A stretch of 64,000 nucleotides of DNA, from positions 1-64,000 of the forward strand of contig JAKZAN010000054.1 of assembly GCA_023053545.1 (NCBI GenBank), in the 5' to 3' direction. How positions within the stretch are numbered: position 1 is the first letter of the stretch; each line of letters opens with the position of its first letter. Shown in pieces: positions 8,945 through 18,139 of the stretch. The notes under the pieces were generated by a model. It was given only the letters and a program-made list of their open reading frames with translations. It did no database searches and was not told the DNA's origin. The stretch comes from Lepidurus packardi (Eukaryota; Arthropoda; Branchiopoda; Notostraca; Triopsidae). A program made the translations under genes and the position numbers.

Positions 8945-10198
8945 TTAATTGGTGATGTCCAGCGAAGTAGCTATGCCCTTGCCCACAATTCTGTCATAAC
9001 GGCTATTGTTTTCGCGGTAGTAGACAATCGCAAAATAGTTATTTTCGGTTTGGTAGAAATTGCCGTCAACTGCGTTTTCATAATCAATCTGGTTGGCTTT
9101 GCCGGTTAGTGTGTATTGGTAATTGGTGAAGCCTTGCTTGATCATGATTGCCTTTTCAAAAACACGTTCTTTGGTGTTGTATTCCATTTTATATTCGGGC
9201 AATAGTCTGTAATTGTTGAACATTCCATTCACATAGATGTCGCTTTGGGGCGATAGCGTTTGTGCGTTTAGACGGAAAAATACCCAAGCATAATCTGCCT
9301 CTATATCGTTTCTTGCAGCACCAATATTGTTCACTAAAAAGTTACCGTTAATGTCTGGCGCATATGTATACGGTGCATTGTCACGGGGATTGTTAGTGTA
9401 TAAGTACGCATTATAGACGCCATTTTCTTGAGAGCGTACCCTGCCCACAAAATTACTTGCAGCGCGAATGTCCTTGTTTTCGAAGTATAAAAATTCGTTT
9501 CCTCCCCAAAATTGCGTTTCGGTATCATATTTATAAACCAAATCGTTGCCTAAGGTGAACTGCGGTTTTAAATTGGAGATGGCATTGTCGAAACGGCCGT
9601 TTTGCATCAGCAAGACCTTTACATTTTTAATCGGATTTTGCCAAACAATTGTGTTGCTTCGAATCGAAAATTCTAGGTTTTGTTTTTGTTCGATGACTTT
9701 TAAGTTTCGTGCCCGTTTCACTTGCATTGGAACATTCACTAAGTTTTCATATAAGATGAATTTTCGCGAAAAAACAACTTCATGTTCTTCATTTAATATC
9801 CGAATGATATAATTGCCGCTAACTCTGAATTGTGTGAATTTGTTTGGAAATGCAATGCGGTAATGTGAATACAGTTGCAATGTGTTGAGGGAGTTTGTGT
9901 AGTCTTGAATGCGCTGGTTGTCAAATCCCTGAAGATATTCTGCTTTGACTAGTTGTGATTGGTTCCAGTCATAATCGCAGTGCATTATTTCGTAATAGTA
10001 ATTTGCTTCATTTCCGAACAAGTCGTCAAATTCTAGCCTGAAGGAATCATTTAGAGCAAACACGGGAATCGTGTTTTGATTGCCTTGTATAAAGGTTATG
10101 GTTTTGATATTAAATGGCGGTGCAATTTCTGCAATGGGTTGTGCAAAATTGAGAGACCAAAATAATAGAAACGCTAATAGTTGAAATTTATGCAGCAT
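8945..10198 (-). CDS. Type IX secretion system Plug protein (DUF5103)
   Basis: A 417-residue secreted protein with a signal peptide (MLHKFQLLAFLLFWSLNFAQ) followed by a DUF5103-type beta-rich domain: EFDDL (about 55), YYEIMHCDYDW (about 66-76), a VQVKRARN-like segment, and IYVNGMFNNY near 320. In Flavobacterium johnsoniae a DUF5103 protein was seen blocking the SprA translocon as the Plug. The assignment is by family. Together with gldB, gldC and the sorting-domain cargo elsewhere in the window it fits a T9SS-bearing, gliding cell. It has its own promoter box at 10225-10232. Confidence 0.85.
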   Translation of the reverse strand: MLHKFQLLAFLLFWSLNFAQPIAEIAPPFNIKTITFIQGNQNTIPVFALNDSFRLEFDDLFGNEANYYYEIMHCDYDWNQSQLVKAEYLQGFDNQRIQDYTNSLNTLQLYSHYRIAFPNKFTQFRVSGNYIIRILNEEHEVVFSRKFILYENLVNVPMQVKRARNLKVIEQKQNLEFSIRSNTIVWQNPIKNVKVLLMQNGRFDNAISNLKPQFTLGNDLVYKYDTETQFWGGNEFLYFENKDIRAASNFVGRVRSQENGVYNAYLYTNNPRDNAPYTYAPDINGNFLVNNIGAARNDIEADYAWVFFRLNAQTLSPQSDIYVNGMFNNYRLLPEYKMEYNTKERVFEKAIMIKQGFTNYQYTLTGKANQIDYENAVDGNFYQTENNYFAIVYYRENNSRYDRIVGKGIATSLDITN

Positions 10199-10224
10199 AG
10201 GAATTTTGTGAATCGTAAATATAA

Positions 10225-10232
10225 CAAAATTA
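10225..10232 (-). promoter_or_regulatory. -7 promoter box of the T9SS Plug gene (TAATTTTG on minus strand)
   Basis: Plus-strand CAAAATTA reads TAATTTTG on the minus strand, matching TAnnTTTG, about 27 bases before the start codon. Confidence 0.5.
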
Positions 10233-10261
10233 CCGTACTAAAAATAGTGCCAAAAACACGA

Positions 10262-11032
10262 TTAACGTTTGTGGCACACCGGAATAATTTCGCCTGCTGC
10301 TAAACAAAAACGTTCTGCTAGTTCTGGACTGATTTTTTTGGTGTAGTCAATTTCATCAACAGTGAAGCCAATTGTACGTAGTTTATCAAAATAATCCCGT
10401 CCATAAATCCGAACATGGTCATACTGTCCAAAGATCTCCGCCCGTGCTTTTTTATCAGTAATCGTGTTGTCCTCAAAGGTTTTTTCTCGAGACAAATCTT
10501 GCGGAATTTGAAAAATCCCCATTCCGCCAGGCCTTAACACGCGATACAATTCTGCCATTGCTTTGGAATCATCTGGAATGTGCTCCAAAACATGGTTGCA
10601 TAAAATCAGGTCAAATGCATTATCTTCAAATGGAAGGTTGCAAATGTCAGCTTTCACATCGGCTAGCGGCGAGAGTAAATCAGTAGTAGTATAATCGAGG
10701 TTTTTTTGTGTTCTAAATCGCTTATAAAATGCTTGTTCGGGCGCAAAATGGAGCACTTTCCTTGGTTTGGAAAAAAAATCAGTTTCTTGCTTCAAGTACA
10801 ACCAAAGCAAACGATGCCGCTCTAATGATAGGGTGCTGGGCGATAAAACATTATTTCGTTGTTTTCCATAGCCATAAGGCAAAAAGGTTTTAAACGATTT
10901 TCCGTCAATTGGGTCTGTAAATTTGTCGCCTTTCAATAACCACGCAAGAACTGGTCGAATGATATAACTCAAACGAATCAAGACGGGTCTTGGGACAAGA
11001 TTTAATATGATTTTGAAAAGTTTTTTCATCAA
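10262..11032 (-). CDS. Class I SAM-dependent methyltransferase
   Basis: A 256-residue methyltransferase with a Methyltransf_11-type core in the middle: KVLHFAPEQAF (about 91-101) as an unusual motif I without the usual GxGxG, FDLILCNHVLEHIPDD (about 140-155) and LRPGGMGIFQIPQD (about 166-179). The N-terminus carries a hydrophobic, basic stretch that may associate with the membrane. It starts one base downstream of the map stop, so the two genes form one transcript. The substrate is unknown; the HFAPE motif recurs in glycan- or sugar-cluster methyltransferases, but that is only a hint. Confidence 0.85.
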   Translation of the reverse strand: MMKKLFKIILNLVPRPVLIRLSYIIRPVLAWLLKGDKFTDPIDGKSFKTFLPYGYGKQRNNVLSPSTLSLERHRLLWLYLKQETDFFSKPRKVLHFAPEQAFYKRFRTQKNLDYTTTDLLSPLADVKADICNLPFEDNAFDLILCNHVLEHIPDDSKAMAELYRVLRPGGMGIFQIPQDLSREKTFEDNTITDKKARAEIFGQYDHVRIYGRDYFDKLRTIGFTVDEIDYTKKISPELAERFCLAAGEIIPVCHKR

Positions 11033-11851
11033 TTATAACACGAAAGGCTTTTCACGAAATTCAGATTCTTCGTCGCTTTTGATGCCCAATGCTTGATACA
11101 CATATGCAAATGTGGAAAGCAGTTCTGGTTTGCCATTCACCAACGCCACGTTGTGTTCAAAGTGTGCGCTTGGTTTGCGGTCGGCGGTCACGATTGTCCA
11201 GCCATCTTTGAGGTGTTTGATGTTTTTGGTCCCCATATTAATCATCGGTTCGATCGCAACAACCATTCCGTTCACAAATAGTTTTCCACGGCCACGTTTT
11301 CCATAGTTCGGCATTTCAGGATCTTCGTGCATTTTCCGACCCAATCCGTGCCCTACTAATTCTCTAACTACACCATAGCCAAAACTCTCCGTATATTTCT
11401 GAATGGCATTGCCAACGTCTTCTACTCGGTTTCCGATCTTGAATTCTCGAATTCCAACATATAGCGATTTTTTTGTGACAGCGAGTAATTTTTTGGTTTC
11501 GGGAGCAACCTCGCCAATTTCGAACGTATAGGCATGATCACCATAAAAATCATTCATTAATACGCCACAATCAACAGAAACAACATCGCCGTCTTCAATA
11601 GGCCTTGCTGTTGGAAGGCCGTGCACCACTTGCTCATTAACACTAGTCAATAAAGTTGAAGGGCAGCCATACAATCCTAAAAATCCTGGAACAGCGCCGT
11701 TGTCGCGGATAAATGTCTCTGCTAGTTTGTCGAGGTGTAAAGTGGTAACGCCAGCTTTAATTTCCGTGGCTATCATGCCAAGTGTTTTTGAAACCAGTAG
11801 CGCGCTCCTGCGCATTAATTCAATTTCCTCAGCAGTTTTAGGTATAATCAT
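11033..11851 (-). CDS. map: Type I methionyl aminopeptidase
   Basis: Removes the N-terminal methionine from nascent proteins. The 272-residue pita-bread fold enzyme has all five metal ligands in register with E. coli MetAP: D94, D105, H168 (GHGLGRKMHE), E201 (IEPMI) and E232 (HFEHNVAL). There is no N-terminal zinc-finger extension (type Ia). It is first in a two-gene transcript with the methyltransferase, driven by a promoter box at 11870-11877. In many bacteria map lies in the ribosomal protein operon; here it stands apart, as is usual in flavobacteria for an extra or main copy. Confidence 0.95.
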   Translation of the reverse strand: MIIPKTAEEIELMRRSALLVSKTLGMIATEIKAGVTTLHLDKLAETFIRDNGAVPGFLGLYGCPSTLLTSVNEQVVHGLPTARPIEDGDVVSVDCGVLMNDFYGDHAYTFEIGEVAPETKKLLAVTKKSLYVGIREFKIGNRVEDVGNAIQKYTESFGYGVVRELVGHGLGRKMHEDPEMPNYGKRGRGKLFVNGMVVAIEPMINMGTKNIKHLKDGWTIVTADRKPSAHFEHNVALVNGKPELLSTFAYVYQALGIKSDEESEFREKPFVL

Positions 11852-11869
11852 AGGTTAAATAATAAGCGG

Positions 11870-11877
11870 CAAAAGTA
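11870..11877 (-). promoter_or_regulatory. -7 promoter box of map (TACTTTTG on minus strand)
   Basis: Plus-strand CAAAAGTA lies 18 bases upstream of the map ATG; on the minus strand it is TACTTTTG, an exact consensus match. Confidence 0.6.
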
Positions 11878-11938
11878 CGATTTTAGAGGGATATTTCTGA
11901 ATGGTATTTGTGCTGTATTCGCGTTTGAACTTTATTGG

Positions 11939-12496
11939 TTATTTGCTTAAAATCTTCAGCATGTCTTTTTCTAATGTTTCTGCAGGCGTTTCCACAATAC
12001 GGCCAATCTCTTTTCCATGGCTCATAAAAATAAATGTAGGAACATATAAAATATTCTTGCCATCTTCGTAGTGCTCTGGCGTCTTCTTGCTTTTGTCGAC
12101 GGCGATTAGGGTTGTGTTATTTTCCTGAAAGCCTGCTTGATCGAGAACTTTAAAGAAACGAGGCACCTGTTGCTGACTATCTTCGCACCAGGTTCCCATA
12201 AAAACAAGAACTTCGGTTTCAGCGCCATATTTTTTCAGTTTTTCTACGGTCGTTTCATCGGTTTTATAGCTGTTATAATTCGCGCTGTACCATGCATCAA
12301 AGGGAGACGCTTCAAGAGCACTTCGCTTTTGTCTACCCAGTAAATTTCCGTCTGTCATTTCTGCTGATTTTTCCAAAGTGGCTGGTTTTAAGGTTTCTTC
12401 CATTGTAGCGGTTTCTGCTTTTGTTTCTTGTGTGGCCTGTTTTGGCTTGCATCCAAACAAGGCAAGTGTGGTGGCCAGTGCGATTATTTTTTTCAT
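11939..12496 (-). CDS. Thioredoxin-like lipoprotein with a single-cysteine WCEDS motif
   Basis: A 185-residue predicted lipoprotein: the signal peptide MKKIIALATTLALFGC ends in lipidated Cys16. A low-complexity Ala/Glu/Thr linker follows to about residue 50, then a thioredoxin-fold domain. The active-site loop is GTWCEDSQQQVP (C104, S107), so the second cysteine of the classical CxxC is serine. It also keeps the thioredoxin-type cis-proline region (LYVPTFIFM). It lies 10 bp downstream of gpmI on the same strand. A monothiol site suggests a role other than simple disulfide reduction, but no function can be assigned. Confidence 0.85.
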   Translation of the reverse strand: MKKIIALATTLALFGCKPKQATQETKAETATMEETLKPATLEKSAEMTDGNLLGRQKRSALEASPFDAWYSANYNSYKTDETTVEKLKKYGAETEVLVFMGTWCEDSQQQVPRFFKVLDQAGFQENNTTLIAVDKSKKTPEHYEDGKNILYVPTFIFMSHGKEIGRIVETPAETLEKDMLKILSK

Positions 12497-12506
12497 AATA
12501 TATGGT

Positions 12507-14024
12507 TTAAAGTAATGAATTTCGAGTCATTACAATTGGTTTTTCGACACCCATTAATTCTAAAATTGTTGGTGCAATATCGCCCAGAACGCCATCGTGA
12601 ACTTCTTTGATATTTGGGTCAACCACGATTAGAGGCACTGGGTTTGTGGTGTGTGCAGTGTTTGGACTGCCGTCTGGATTAAGCATTGTTTCGCAGTTTC
12701 CGTGATCGGCAATGACCAATGTTGTATAATTGCTTTCTAAGGCTGCTTGGATAATTTCAGCAACACATTTGTCAACTGCTTCACACGCCAAAATAGCAGC
12801 AGGCATCGATCCTGTGTGGCCTACCATGTCACCATTTGCGAAGTTTAAGCAAATAAAATCAGCTGTTTTGTTTTTGATTTCCGGTAGTAATTTTGCCGTA
12901 ATATCAAAAGCGCTCATTTCGGGCTGTAGGTCGTATGTTGCTACTTTTGGCGACGGACACATGATTCGGCTTTCACCTTCAAATGGCTCTTCGCGGCCAC
13001 CAGAAAAGAAAAATGTAACGTGTGGATATTTTTCTGTTTCAGCAATTCTGATTTGCGTTTTATGATTTGCGGCAAGTACTTCGCCTAAGGTGTGCGTAAT
13101 ATTATCTTTATCATAAATAACCTTGATGCCTTCAAAAGAATCATCATAATTGGTCATTGTCACATAATATAAATTTAATTTGTGCATGTTTTGTTCGTGA
13201 AAATCACTTTGCGACAACGCTTCGGTTAACTGCCGTCCGCGGTCTGTTCTAAAATTAAAAAACACCACAACGTCGCCATCTTTAATCGTGGCAAGAGGCT
13301 GGTTTGTTTGGTCGACCATGACCAGGGGCATTATAAATTCATCTGTCACGTCTTTCTGATAACTTTCTTGCAGTTCGTCAATAACGTCCAGTGTGTGCTT
13401 GCCAATTCCGTTCACCAACAAATCATAAGCCAGTTTAATCCGCTCCCATCGTTTGTCGCGGTCCATTGCATAATACCTGCCAATCACCGAAGCAAGTTTT
13501 GCCGTTTTATTTTTTAAATGGTTTTGGAGTTCCGCTACAAAGCGAATGCCTGATTTTGGGTCAACATCGCGTCCGTCCGTAAACGCATGTACAAAAACAT
13601 TTCCCAAACCATATGAATCTGCTGCATCAACAAGACCTTTTAGATGTTCAAGGTGTGAGTGTACGCCTCCGTCTGAAACAAGTCCTACAAAGTGCAGGTC
13701 TTTGTTGTTCGCTTTCGCATATGCAAAGGAATCCGTCAGCGTTTTTTCTTGATTCAAAGTTTTGTTGGCAACAGCTAAGTTTATTTTTGCCAAATCTTGG
13801 TAGATGATTCTGCCTGCGCCCAAGTTCATATGACCCACTTCCGAATTGCCCATCTGCCCGTCAGGCAATCCCACATTCAGACCATCTGTTCGCAATTGTG
13901 CGCTCGGATAATGGTTGTATAATTGATCAATAAACGGCGTATTTGCTTGGTCTATCGCAGAAACTTTAGGGTCGGGCGATTTTCCCCAACCGTCCAGAAT
14001 CATTAATATTACTTTTTTATTCAT
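12507..14024 (-). CDS. gpmI: 2,3-bisphosphoglycerate-independent phosphoglycerate mutase
   Basis: Interconverts 3- and 2-phosphoglycerate in glycolysis and gluconeogenesis by a phosphoserine intermediate and two Mn2+ ions. The 505-residue alkaline-phosphatase-fold protein shows LMILDGWG (D11), the phosphoserine site MGNSEVGHMN (S61), the GRDVDP loop around 151-156, FFNFRTDRGRQL near 255, and the C-terminal NFANGDMVGHTG and IADHGNCE metal motifs. The length matches bacterial iPGM. The thioredoxin-like lipoprotein gene follows 10 bp downstream and is probably co-transcribed. Confidence 0.96.
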   Translation of the reverse strand: MNKKVILMILDGWGKSPDPKVSAIDQANTPFIDQLYNHYPSAQLRTDGLNVGLPDGQMGNSEVGHMNLGAGRIIYQDLAKINLAVANKTLNQEKTLTDSFAYAKANNKDLHFVGLVSDGGVHSHLEHLKGLVDAADSYGLGNVFVHAFTDGRDVDPKSGIRFVAELQNHLKNKTAKLASVIGRYYAMDRDKRWERIKLAYDLLVNGIGKHTLDVIDELQESYQKDVTDEFIMPLVMVDQTNQPLATIKDGDVVVFFNFRTDRGRQLTEALSQSDFHEQNMHKLNLYYVTMTNYDDSFEGIKVIYDKDNITHTLGEVLAANHKTQIRIAETEKYPHVTFFFSGGREEPFEGESRIMCPSPKVATYDLQPEMSAFDITAKLLPEIKNKTADFICLNFANGDMVGHTGSMPAAILACEAVDKCVAEIIQAALESNYTTLVIADHGNCETMLNPDGSPNTAHTTNPVPLIVVDPNIKEVHDGVLGDIAPTILELMGVEKPIVMTRNSLL

Positions 14025-14064
14025 AGTAAGTTATTCAGCAATTGAAAGTTACAAATTTTAGGAA

Positions 14065-16479
14065 TTAAAACCATTTCTTCGCTTGATTATAATCTATAAA
14101 CCAACGAATGCTAACCGAAAGTACGTGATTTAAATTTCCTTGAAACAAATTTTCAAAATTTTGACGGAAATTACCCTCGATATCGCGATTATAATTTAAA
14201 GAATTGTTTCGATAGAGTAGCGTAACTTGACTTCCAGGAGCAAACCACCAAGCATAAGACAAGTCTAAATTCCAAGTATTAAAATTTGAATTTAAATTTT
14301 TTGTATAATTTGTGGCCGTTAAGTAGCCGTCATCGTTTAGCGTAAAAAACTCCTTATTTTCAGCAAAAGACCAGTAATACCTCGCGCTCAAATTGACAGT
14401 CATGTCTTTATTAATAGAATACCTGCCGCCGCTTGAAAGGATATAGGTCGACCTATTTCGTTTTGCGAAAATGATATCAACTGGCGTATTGTCATCTGTA
14501 TAATTTTTGTCGATATAGCCTGTATTGTTGTTTTGCCTAGAATATGAAAAACTTGCATTTCCCGATATTTTGTCGGTAAACCGGTATTGTGGTGAAATAG
14601 ACAAGCTAAAGGTTTCACGGTTTTTCTCATCTGTTAGGCTTGCAGATGGGTTTATGTCGACTGCAAAGCGCCTGTTGTAATTGGATGAAAAGTAGGCATA
14701 GGCACCATAGTTTTTTGGAATGTATACGAATCGTCCTGGGAATTGAGGCTCATAAAAATCGAAGGTTTCTAGAACCCGAAGATTTACACCAAATCCGATA
14801 TAATCATTTTTTTTAGTGGTTGAATTAATGTTCAAGTTCGAGTTAGCTTGCTGAATTCGGCCAGTTATATTGTCAAATTCGGCATACGACCGCTCTGAAA
14901 TTGAGAATGAGTTGAAGAACTTTGTTGGCGATAAAATCCGATAACTTGCAGTAGTTGAAACGGCGTGGTAATGCGTTTGAAATGTGATGCCCAAATCGTT
15001 GTTGTTGTAATCTTTTGAGGTGTATGATCCTGCGGCGCTAAATCTGAACTTACCAGCGGTCTCGGCAATCGACAGATACGTGTCAATTCCTTGTTTGTTG
15101 TCGAGATTCCCCAATTCATTTCGGTAGCTGTACTTTATGTTGCCTGACAAATTGTAGGTGTTTTTTTTATTGTTTAAATCAAAAACTGCCGCAGAAACGT
15201 TCGCATCTCTAAATTCTCCGTTTCTGGTAACGTTGGAATTGATGAACGAAAAAGAGGAGTTTTTGCTGAATCTTTGGTCAAAAACCACGACGCTATAATT
15301 TGTAAGTGGCTCTACGGTGGTGCTGGTTTGTTCTCCTGTTACGGTATTTGTTGCGGTTGCATTTGTCTTTTCGGTTACGGCGTTTAAAATTCCGATTCCC
15401 AATCCTTTTTTTGTGCGCCCTGAAATTTTGAATGCATTTACTAAGTTCACTGTTGACGGATTGTTTACCAACACATCGTTATCGCTGGAAGAAATTCTTG
15501 TTGACGGACTTCCGCCAATCCGCCTTGAATAGAGCAGGTTTCCTTTGTTGAAAAGATCGGTTCCTTCTGTAAAAAAAGGTCTGTTTTCGTTGAAAGTTTG
15601 TTCGAAGGGACCTAAATTGAGCTCGACATTATCATATCTTGTTTGTCCAAAATCAGGGATTAAAATAGCGTCTAAAGTGAAGGAGTCGTTAATGCCATAT
15701 TTAATGTCTAATCCAACTTTTTTTACGTCCTCGCTGGTTTCACTATTCTGATTTTTATAGTAAGAGGCATAAGGGATAAAGAACAATCGGGTAGGCGTTT
15801 GAATGTCTGCAATTCCCCTTAACACGCCATTTTGCATCAGTTCAGAACCAATGGCCTTATTAATAAAAGTCCAAGTGTATTTATAACGGTCGCGGCGCAC
15901 TTCTCTAAAAAAGTTAATGCCCCAAGTTTGTGTTTTTCCGGGTGAAAACCGCAGTGCGGCATACGGAATTTTCATTTCAGCCACCCAGCCAAAATCGGTT
16001 ATGGACACGCGTCCGTCCCAGATGGCATCCCACGAAAAATCTTCGCCGTTTGATTCAGTCGACACGCAGTCCAGCTGAACGCCAGCCGCGCTAAGGAAAA
16101 ATCCAAAATCTTGCTGTCCGTCGTTCATACCATTGATGTAGACGCCAAAATGGTCTGCAGAGCCGTAGTTATCGCGTTGCATCATTTGGCTCATAATCTT
16201 TTGTGGCTCGTCATCGAACATGGTTGCGGCAATGTAGATTGCTGTGTCGTCGTAGAGGATTTTAACGGTCGTCTTTTTTTCGATGGGAACTGGTTTGCCA
16301 TTATCTGGTTCATACGTTACAAAATCTTCAGCAAAAGGAGCGTTTGCCCATGCTGGCTCTGTAAATTTACCATCGATAGCAATAGGTTCCGTGGTTCGCA
16401 CCGCGGTCATTGATTTTTTTTGAGCTAAGGCAAATTGGAAAAAGAAAAGAAGGATAATTAGTGGGAAATTGCGGATCAT
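14065..16479 (-). CDS. DUF5916 outer-membrane protein with N-terminal CBM9-like domain
   Basis: An 804-residue exported protein. A signal peptide (cleavage after FALAQ, about residue 20) is followed by a carbohydrate-binding family 9-like domain: PIAIDGKFTEPAW at about 33-45, DDTAIYIAATMFDDEP around 77-92 and AEMKIPYAALRF near 167-178. The rest, about 600 residues, is a DUF5916 region of alternating amphipathic strands ending in WF, typical of an outer-membrane beta-barrel. No catalytic residues are recognisable and the substrate is unknown. The gene stands alone, with a promoter box at 16498-16505. Confidence 0.85.
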   Translation of the reverse strand: MIRNFPLIILLFFFQFALAQKKSMTAVRTTEPIAIDGKFTEPAWANAPFAEDFVTYEPDNGKPVPIEKKTTVKILYDDTAIYIAATMFDDEPQKIMSQMMQRDNYGSADHFGVYINGMNDGQQDFGFFLSAAGVQLDCVSTESNGEDFSWDAIWDGRVSITDFGWVAEMKIPYAALRFSPGKTQTWGINFFREVRRDRYKYTWTFINKAIGSELMQNGVLRGIADIQTPTRLFFIPYASYYKNQNSETSEDVKKVGLDIKYGINDSFTLDAILIPDFGQTRYDNVELNLGPFEQTFNENRPFFTEGTDLFNKGNLLYSRRIGGSPSTRISSSDNDVLVNNPSTVNLVNAFKISGRTKKGLGIGILNAVTEKTNATATNTVTGEQTSTTVEPLTNYSVVVFDQRFSKNSSFSFINSNVTRNGEFRDANVSAAVFDLNNKKNTYNLSGNIKYSYRNELGNLDNKQGIDTYLSIAETAGKFRFSAAGSYTSKDYNNNDLGITFQTHYHAVSTTASYRILSPTKFFNSFSISERSYAEFDNITGRIQQANSNLNINSTTKKNDYIGFGVNLRVLETFDFYEPQFPGRFVYIPKNYGAYAYFSSNYNRRFAVDINPSASLTDEKNRETFSLSISPQYRFTDKISGNASFSYSRQNNNTGYIDKNYTDDNTPVDIIFAKRNRSTYILSSGGRYSINKDMTVNLSARYYWSFAENKEFFTLNDDGYLTATNYTKNLNSNFNTWNLDLSYAWWFAPGSQVTLLYRNNSLNYNRDIEGNFRQNFENLFQGNLNHVLSVSIRWFIDYNQAKKWF

Positions 16480-16497
16480 TGTATTGACTTATCGGTG

Positions 16498-16505
16498 CAA
16501 AAGTA
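16498..16505 (-). promoter_or_regulatory. -7 promoter box of the DUF5916 gene (TACTTTTG on minus strand)
   Basis: Plus-strand CAAAAGTA is TACTTTTG on the minus strand, 18 bases upstream of the start codon. Confidence 0.55.
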
Positions 16506-16702
16506 GATATTCTCGCTATATTTTCAATTAAAAGGCAATAAATCAAATAGTAATTCGTTATTTAACCGATACTTGCGAATGGAAACTGGTATTGTTTTTG
16601 TTTATAAAGTATGCCTATAAATACGCTTTTCGACATTTGCCGATAGACGTATTTTTTTTATGCATTTGTAAAGCCCTTTGTCCCCAATTAAAATGACATT
16701 CC

Positions 16703-17407
16703 ATGATATACAAAATTTTTCCCCTATTGGCCTTCTTTTTAAGCGCTTCAACGGTTGGTGGTATTAGAAATTCGGCAGATAATAATCTTAACAGTTACAG
16801 CACAATTGTTTCTTTTGATGAAAAGGCGTCGATTGTCTACGAGTCGCTTCAGAGTAAGAACATGAATTTGCCCCAGATGACTAGCTTTAAAGAGGCGCTG
16901 AAAGGCTTTTATGCACTAAAAACGCGAGGAATCGTGAAGCGAGATATTTTGACTTTAGTTGACTTTAGTTTGTCGTCAAATCAGAAACGGATGTGGATTA
17001 TTGACCTTTCTACGAATACGGTTTTATACAACTCATTAGTGGCACATGGCAGAAATACCGGAAATGAATATGCAGCGAACTTTTCAAATTCGGCTGAATC
17101 GTTCAAGAGCAGCTTAGGGTTTTATGTTACGGGTGAAGTTTACAACGGCAAACACGGAATTTCACTAAAATTAGACGGTTTGGAAAAAGGGGTTAATGAC
17201 AATGCTAGAAATCGCGCGGTTGTGATTCATGGTGCTGATTATGTTTCGCCTTCGTTTATCAAGGCGCACCAACGTTTGGGAAGAAGCTTAGGATGTCCTG
17301 CGGTTCCAGTTGAATTGGCTCCAGAAATAATCAATACCATTCAAAATAGATCGTGTTTGTTTATTTACCACCCTTCAAGAGTGAAAGCGGGGGCTAATTT
17401 TTCCTGA
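16703..17407 (+). CDS. Murein L,D-transpeptidase catalytic domain protein (YkuD_2 type)
   Basis: A 234-residue exported protein with an N-terminal hydrophobic signal and a C-terminal YkuD_2-type L,D-transpeptidase domain. Likely catalytic residues are H176 (VVIHGADYVS) and C198 (RSLGCPAVP), the HG...SxGC signature of cysteine L,D-transpeptidases. These enzymes form 3-3 cross-links in, or anchor proteins to, peptidoglycan; which applies here is not known. The gene is alone. Its 3' end is 2 bp from the stop of a convergent GNAT gene, with no clear terminator between them. Confidence 0.88.
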   Translation: MIYKIFPLLAFFLSASTVGGIRNSADNNLNSYSTIVSFDEKASIVYESLQSKNMNLPQMTSFKEALKGFYALKTRGIVKRDILTLVDFSLSSNQKRMWIIDLSTNTVLYNSLVAHGRNTGNEYAANFSNSAESFKSSLGFYVTGEVYNGKHGISLKLDGLEKGVNDNARNRAVVIHGADYVSPSFIKAHQRLGRSLGCPAVPVELAPEIINTIQNRSCLFIYHPSRVKAGANFS

Positions 17408-17409
17408 AT

Positions 17410-17847
17410 TTAGATCTGTTTAAACATGATGTAGTGTGGGCCAACTTCTGGAATCTCGAAAGCACTGCCTACTTTTGTATAGCCTAATTTTTCGTAGAAC
17501 GGAACAGCATTGAGTCTGGCGTTGAACCAAATTAGGCCAGCAGCCAAGTTAGCGGCATGTGCTTCGGCCTCGCGAACTAGCCTTGCGCCATGGCCTTCAC
17601 CTTGATTTGCAGACAAAACTGCCATGCCTCGAAGTTGCATTTGGTTTTGGTTTTCAAAAAGTGCATTTGATTCCACATAGAGCGACGCTACGCCAAGTAA
17701 TTCGTCGCTTTTGTATGCGCCAAAATGTGTTGTTGAAGGTAATTCGTCGTTTTTGAACACGCATTCAGTTCGGGGTTTGCCTTCCCGCAATACGATCTGG
17801 CGGATATCAATTGTTTCTTCTGGTGTAATTATTTTTATTTTTTTCAT
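17410..17847 (-). CDS. GNAT family N-acetyltransferase
   Basis: A 145-residue GNAT-fold acetyltransferase. It has the acetyl-CoA pyrophosphate-binding segment QLRGMAVLSANQGEGHGARLV (about 71-91), which fits the Q/RxxGxG/A motif, and a C-terminal NARLNAVPFYEKLGY (about 108-122) typical of the family. It resembles small ElaA/PhnO-like acetyltransferases of unknown substrate. It is monocistronic, convergent with the L,D-transpeptidase gene and divergent from tRNA-Gly. Confidence 0.85.
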   Translation of the reverse strand: MKKIKIITPEETIDIRQIVLREGKPRTECVFKNDELPSTTHFGAYKSDELLGVASLYVESNALFENQNQMQLRGMAVLSANQGEGHGARLVREAEAHAANLAAGLIWFNARLNAVPFYEKLGYTKVGSAFEIPEVGPHYIMFKQI

Positions 17848-17937
17848 GAATTTCAGTGAGTTACGTTTTTTAGTGTGTTGAATCTAAAGCGAGAAAAAGG
17901 TTGGCACAAAAATAGTTGAAGATTTTTTATTAAAAAG

Positions 17938-17970
17938 TTTGCAATGAACTAAAGTTATTATTTATATTTG
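17938..17970 (+). promoter_or_regulatory. Promoter of tRNA-Gly (-33 TTTG, -7 TATATTTG)
   Basis: TTTG at 17938-17941 and TATATTTG at 17963-17970 are separated by 21 bases, matching Bacteroidota -33/-7 spacing. A start near 17976 would leave a leader of about 45 bases to be processed off the tRNA. Confidence 0.7.
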
Positions 17971-18020
17971 CACCCACAAACACTAATCAAGTGGTCTAAC
18001 GAGAGAAGTTGTTTGTTAAT

Positions 18021-18026
18021 GCGGAA

Positions 18027-18063
<37 letters not shown>

Positions 18064-18093
18064 TTGTCGCGAGTTCGAGCCTCGTCTTCCGCT
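18021..18093 (+). tRNA. tRNA-Gly (anticodon TCC)
   Basis: A 73-base cloverleaf. The acceptor GCGGAAG pairs with CTTCCGC, the D-arm is GCTC/GAGC, and the anticodon stem CCAGC/GCTGG encloses the loop CTTCCAA, giving anticodon TCC. The T-arm GCGAG-TTCGAGC-CTCGT contains one G-T pair. The discriminator base is T and CCA is not encoded. A promoter lies upstream and a terminator just downstream. Confidence 0.97.
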
Positions 18094-18095
18094 CT

Positions 18096-18127
18096 AAAGC
18101 CTCAAAGAAATTTGAGGCTTTTTTTTT
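18096..18127 (+). terminator. Intrinsic terminator after tRNA-Gly
   Basis: An 11-bp perfect stem AAAGCCTCAAA / TTTGAGGCTTT is closed by a GAAA tetraloop and followed by a T-run. Confidence 0.9.
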
Positions 18128-18139
18128 GTTTATAATTTG

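Noticed and set aside
16600..16670. Riboswitch or structured leader of the L,D-transpeptidase gene
   Set aside because: An AAATACG/CGTATTT stem with a T-run is seen, but no known riboswitch motif could be recognised; it could be a simple terminator-like hairpin.
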